A stretch of DNA of 64,000 nucleotides, taken from positions 930,001 to 994,000 of the forward strand of contig NZ_CP141615.1 in NCBI RefSeq assembly GCF_035593305.1, read 5' to 3'. This document shows positions 60,837-64,000 of the stretch, piece by piece (position 1 is the first letter of the stretch; every line of letters starts with the position of its first letter). The DNA is from Limnochorda sp. L945t. GTDB lineage: Bacteria > Bacillota > Limnochordia > Limnochordales > Geochordaceae. A program made the translations under genes and the position numbers. The notes under the pieces were generated by a model. It was not told the DNA's origin. It saw only the letters and a list, made by a program, of their open reading frames with translations, and ran no database searches.

Positions 60837-61613
60837 GTGACAGAGAGGTCCGTTGCACAGGGGACGGAACAGGCCCGGGCGGCCGCCGCGGCGCCGAGCC
60901 AGGTGCACGAGCTGGTGCGCCAGGCGCAGGAGGGCGATCGGGCCGCCCGGGAGCGCCTGCTCGAGACGTACCGGCCGTTCGTCATGCGGGCCGCCGCGTC
61001 GGTGGCAGGGCGGTTCGTACGCGTGGGCCAGGACGACGAGGCGTCCGTGGCCATGATGGCCTTCGACGAGGCGATCAGCGCGTACAAGCGGCAGGGCGGC
61101 AGCAGTTTCTTCTCCTTCGCCGAGATGGTGATCCGGCGGCGGCTCATCGACCATTTCCGCCACGAGTCTTCGAGCCAGCGCCTGGAGGTGCCCTTGAGCG
61201 GGCTCGTCTGCGAGACGGAGGACGGCGAGCTCGACGATCCACTGCTCCAGGTGGAGGCCCGTGAGGCGCAGCGGCAGTTCGAGGAAGCGATCCTGGCGCA
61301 GGAGAGGCGGGAAGAGATCGGCAGGCTGTCGGGGATGCTCCACGGGATGGGTATCCGGTTCCAGGATCTGGTTGAGCAGTCGCCCCATCACCGGGACGCG
61401 CGGGAGCGGGCCCTCCAGGTCGCCCTTTCCATCGTCCAGCGTCCGGATCTCGCCGAGCAGGTACGCCAGAGGGGCAATCTTCCATTGAAGGATCTCGAAG
61501 GCCTGGTCGGCGTGAGCCGTAAGACCCTCGAGCGGCAGCGAAAGTATATTATTGCGTTGGTGCTGATCCTGAGCGGCGATTTCCCACATCTGAAGGAGTA
61601 TTTGCGGCACTGA
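60837..61613 (+). CDS. sigI: RNA polymerase sigma factor SigI
   Basis: SigI is a sigma-70 family factor that responds to heat or, in cellulolytic clostridia, to extracellular polysaccharides via RsgI. The 258-residue protein has the conserved SigI-type region 2 (LLETYRPFVMRAAASVAGRFVRVGQDDEASVAMMAFDEAISAYKRQGGSSFFSFAEMVIRRRLIDHFR in outline) and a C-terminal SigI-specific domain with LPLKDLEGLVGVSRKTLERQRKYIIALVLILSGDFPHLKEYL. GTG 60837 follows GAGGTGG by eight bases. The next gene encodes its likely anti-sigma factor. Confidence 0.93.
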   Translation: MTERSVAQGTEQARAAAAAPSQVHELVRQAQEGDRAARERLLETYRPFVMRAAASVAGRFVRVGQDDEASVAMMAFDEAISAYKRQGGSSFFSFAEMVIRRRLIDHFRHESSSQRLEVPLSGLVCETEDGELDDPLLQVEAREAQRQFEEAILAQERREEIGRLSGMLHGMGIRFQDLVEQSPHHRDARERALQVALSIVQRPDLAEQVRQRGNLPLKDLEGLVGVSRKTLERQRKYIIALVLILSGDFPHLKEYLRH

Positions 61614-61648
61614 CCCCGGGGACGGATCGCGTCGAGGGGGACCGGCTC

Positions 61649-62611
61649 TTGAGTCGAGTGAGAGGGCTACTGCTGGAGCGCACAGGCGAGCGCGAGGGGG
61701 TGGTCTTGACTCCGGACGGGCAGTTCGTCCGTGCCCGGATCGTGGACGAGGGGGAGTACCTCCCCGGCGTGGAGGTGTGGGGGATCGTGGGGCCGGCGCC
61801 CCTGGGAGAGCGCGTGGCGGCTTTCTTCGGATCGTGGCGGCGGACGGCAGCCGCTACGGCTCTGGCGTTCGGAGTGGTGGGCGCCGTGTTCGCCGCCGTC
61901 TACCTGAGAGGCGGCGCCCTCCCGCCGGTGCCGGGGAGGGCGGTGGTGCCGGGGGCAGGCTCCCCGGCGGCCACGCCGATGCCCGGCGAGGGGACCGCCG
62001 ACGCCGAGTCCAAACCGGTGCGGGCGCTGGCTTCCGAGTCGCCGCCGGCGGCTCCTGCGCCCTCGATCCGCCTGTCGGAGCGCATGGATGCGCCGCAGCT
62101 GTCGGCCCGGACCGACTTCTCCGGCTGGAGCAACGTCCGGATGCGGATCGGAGAGAGGGCTGCCTCCGGGCGGGACACCACCGACATCGTGGAGCAGCTG
62201 CGTAGAGCGCTCTTGTCGGGCCGGGGTGAGGGGGATCGCCGGCCGGCTGCGAGGGGCGGCCCTGCTGCCACCTCTGGCGCGGATGCTCCGGCCACGCCTT
62301 CCAAGGGCCCCGATGGCGGGACGGCCGGAGGGGATGCGTCCTCCGGTGGCGACGTCTCGGTGGCCACGGTCGACGACGGCGCGTCGGACGCCAGCGTGGG
62401 GGGACCCAAGGTCGTCTCCCCCGCCACCGCCGCCGGGTCCAAGATCGCGCCCAAGAGCGAGCTCCAGGGGGCCGGCCAGCAAGGCGCCCGGGTGATGGAC
62501 GCTACGAGCGGCTCGATCGAGGCGACGTCCGGTGGGGCGGTCGTCCCGGCAGAGGATGCCTCGTCGCTCCAGCTGGACGTCCCCTCGGTACGATTACGGG
62601 GAGGTTTCTGA
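61649..62611 (+). CDS. rsgI: Membrane anti-sigma factor RsgI
   Basis: RsgI sequesters SigI with a cytoplasmic N-terminal domain and senses the exterior through its C-terminus. The 320-residue protein has the RsgI N-domain (RGLLLERTGEREGVVLTPDGQFVRARI, residues 5-31), a span at about residues 69-88 (ATALAFGVVGAVFAAVYLRGG), and a long Ala/Gly/Ser/Pro-rich extracytoplasmic tail with no carbohydrate-binding or other known domain. TTG 61649 follows GAGGGGGA by eight bases. It lies 35 bases after sigI, the standard pair. Confidence 0.88.
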   Translation: MSRVRGLLLERTGEREGVVLTPDGQFVRARIVDEGEYLPGVEVWGIVGPAPLGERVAAFFGSWRRTAAATALAFGVVGAVFAAVYLRGGALPPVPGRAVVPGAGSPAATPMPGEGTADAESKPVRALASESPPAAPAPSIRLSERMDAPQLSARTDFSGWSNVRMRIGERAASGRDTTDIVEQLRRALLSGRGEGDRRPAARGGPAATSGADAPATPSKGPDGGTAGGDASSGGDVSVATVDDGASDASVGGPKVVSPATAAGSKIAPKSELQGAGQQGARVMDATSGSIEATSGGAVVPAEDASSLQLDVPSVRLRGGF

Positions 62612-62680
62612 GGCCGCCCTGCCTGCCCGGCGGCGTGCGCGTCGCGCACCCACTGCCCGGCCAAGCGGCGCACGCGCGTG

Positions 62681-63748
62681 ATGGAGACCAGCCGTTTCAG
62701 CTACGAGTTGCCTCCTGCCCTCATCGCCCAAAGGGCGGCCGAGCCGCGCGACGCGTCGCGTCTTCTGGTCTTGCACGGCGACGGGCGCACCGAGCACCGG
62801 GTCTTCCGCGACGTGATCGAGTACCTGCGGCCCGGTGACCTCTTGGTCGTCAATGACACCCGGGTGATGAAGGCCCGGCTTTTCGCGCGCCGGCGCCCCC
62901 AGGGGGGCCGGGTGGAGCTGCTGTTGTTACGCCGCGCCGGCGGGGGGCCTGCCGGGGGCCCGCCAACCGCGCCCGACCGCGTGGAGCGATGGCACGTGCT
63001 GGTCAAGCCCGGCCGGCGGGCGCCGGTCGGACAGTGGCTCGAGGCGGGGGATGGGCGCCTGGGCGTCCGGGTCGTGGAGCGGACCGGCGAGGGGGGCCGG
63101 GTGGTGGAGCTCTCCAGCCAGACCCAACCCGTCGACACGCTGCTGGACGAGCTGGGAGCCCTGCCCCTTCCTCCTTACATTCGAGTGCCCCTGGACGACC
63201 CCGAGCGCTATCAGACGGTCTACGCGAGGGTGGCGGGCTCGGCTGCCGCTCCCACCGCCGGGCTCCACTTCACCCCGGAGCTCCTGGAGAAAATCCGCCG
63301 GGCCGGCGTCCGCATCGAGCCCCTGACGCTGCACGTCGGCGTGGGGACCTTTCGACCGGTGCGATCCGAGCGCGTCGAGGAGCACGTGATGCACGAGGAG
63401 TTCTTCACCATCCCGGAGGAGACGGCCGAGGCGATCCTCCGCACCCACGAGGCGGGAGGCCGGGTCTGGGCCGTGGGCACCACGGTGGTGCGGGCGCTCG
63501 AGTCGGCGGCGGTCGGTTCGCATCGGGTGCAGGCCGGGCCGGCGTCGACCCGCCTCTTCATTTATCCGCCGTACGCCTTTAAAGTAGTAGACGTGCTGAT
63601 CACCAACTTTCATCTGCCGAGGTCGACGTTGCTGATGCTGGTGTGTGCCTTCGGGGGCACCGAACGCGTGCTGGCCGCCTACCGGGAGGCGGTGGCGCTC
63701 GGCTATCGTTTCTACAGCTTCGGCGACGCCATGCTGATCCTGCCGTGA
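62681..63748 (+). CDS. queA: tRNA preQ1(34) S-adenosylmethionine ribosyltransferase-isomerase
   Basis: QueA transfers the ribosyl part of SAM onto preQ1 in tRNA, forming epoxyqueuosine. The 355-residue protein shows [88 protein letters not shown] and [15 protein letters not shown], and [21 protein letters not shown] 62681 (preceded directly by an in-frame GTG) lacks a strong SD. The stop overlaps tgt by four bases. Confidence 0.97.
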   Translation: METSRFSYELPPALIAQRAAEPRDASRLLVLHGDGRTEHRVFRDVIEYLRPGDLLVVNDTRVMKARLFARRRPQGGRVELLLLRRAGGGPAGGPPTAPDRVERWHVLVKPGRRAPVGQWLEAGDGRLGVRVVERTGEGGRVVELSSQTQPVDTLLDELGALPLPPYIRVPLDDPERYQTVYARVAGSAAAPTAGLHFTPELLEKIRRAGVRIEPLTLHVGVGTFRPVRSERVEEHVMHEEFFTIPEETAEAILRTHEAGGRVWAVGTTVVRALESAAVGSHRVQAGPASTRLFIYPPYAFKVVDVLITNFHLPRSTLLMLVCAFGGTERVLAAYREAVALGYRFYSFGDAMLILP

Positions 63749-64000
63749 GCTCAGCCTTTCGGGTAGACTTTCGCGACCGGTCGACCCGGGCCCGCCTCGG
63801 TCGCCTCGAGACGCCCCACGGGCGGGTTGAAACGCCCGTCTTCATGCCCGTGGGCACCCAGGGGACGGTCAAGGGCCTCGCGCCGCGCGAGCTCGAGGAG
63901 ATCGGCATCTCCATGCTTCTGGCCAACACGTACCACCTCATGTTGCGCCCGGGAGCCGAGGTCGTCCGTTCCGCCGGGGGTCTCCACCGGTTCATGGGGT
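63745..64000 (+). CDS. tgt: tRNA-guanine transglycosylase, N-terminal part (partial)
   Basis: Tgt exchanges guanine 34 for preQ1 in tRNAs with GUN anticodons. The 85 residues present include [31 protein letters not shown] and [15 protein letters not shown], the start of the Tgt barrel. GTG 63745 overlaps the queA stop (GTGA), so translation is coupled. The gene continues beyond the right edge. Confidence 0.96.
   Translation, partial: MSSAFRVDFRDRSTRARLGRLETPHGRVETPVFMPVGTQGTVKGLAPRELEEIGISMLLANTYHLMLRPGAEVVRSAGGLHRFMG

Noticed and set aside
1..64000. CRISPR arrays, insertion sequences, integrases, rRNA genes or prophage genes
   Set aside because: No regular direct repeats, transposase or integrase motifs (DDE, tyrosine recombinase) or rRNA-like sequence was seen on either strand.

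Overview
This window is GC-rich chromosomal DNA from an endospore-forming bacterium of the Firmicutes. The evidence is the gene order and content: gpr-spoIIP, yqfC-yqfD, lepA-hemW-hrcA-grpE-dnaK-dnaJ-prmA, nadD-yqeK-rsfS, rpsU-nfeD-floA, a sigI-rsgI pair, a perfect CIRCE operator and a leucine T-box. High GC, frequent GTG and TTG starts, and two secreted proteins that look like outer-membrane beta-barrels point to a diderm Firmicutes lineage. Limnochordia is my best guess, inferred from features and not from any search. No mobile element, CRISPR array, rRNA operon or phage gene is visible; this is dense housekeeping sequence.

Layout. 1-4833: end of proB, proA, nadD, a small RRM protein, yqeK, an LCP cell-wall ligase and rsfS. 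4923-7934: tRNA-Ala(GGC) with a consensus promoter, then a leuS T-box leader and leuS. 8001-13042: a membrane Clp-fold protease, comEA, comEC and holA. 13018-18065: rpsT, gpr, an orphan ORF, spoIIP and murJ. 18193-27982: lepA, hemW, a short beta-barrel-like gene, and the CIRCE-controlled hrcA-grpE-dnaK-dnaJ-prmA heat-shock cluster. 28075-36412: a secreted protein, a PHP phosphatase, a second beta-barrel-like protein, two DMT transporters, a divergent UDG/DUF763 pair and a secreted 5'-nucleotidase. 36507-40898: comFB, citrate synthase, FUN14, Nudix, aldo/keto reductase and thiol peroxidase.

41209-46289: a TPR-winged-helix regulator, CorA, a HAD phosphatase, a PAP2 phosphatase and, convergent with them, glnA under a consensus promoter with upstream repeats. 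46455-51942: mtaB, rpsU (57 codons), nfeD-floA and small membrane proteins. 52143-55084: an amidohydrolase and 1-pyrroline-5-carboxylate dehydrogenase (rocA). 55185-64000: sporulation genes yqfC-yqfD, the c-di-AMP phosphodiesterase yqfF, ybeY, a fused undecaprenol kinase-PAP2 phosphatase, cdd, sigI-rsgI, queA and the start of tgt.

Common threads are translation and tRNA modification (leuS, lepA, prmA, mtaB, queA, tgt, ybeY, rsfS), envelope lipid-carrier chemistry (murJ, LCP protein, dgkA-PAP2, PAP2), competence (comEA, comEC, comFB) and sporulation. The points most worth a second look are the beta-barrel candidates, the DUF763-UDG pair with overlapping promoters, the ComEC lacking nuclease residues, the kinase-phosphatase fusion, the tRNA-T-box tandem, several genes whose best Shine-Dalgarno points at a near-cognate start codon, and a hemW that runs antisense through its neighbour.
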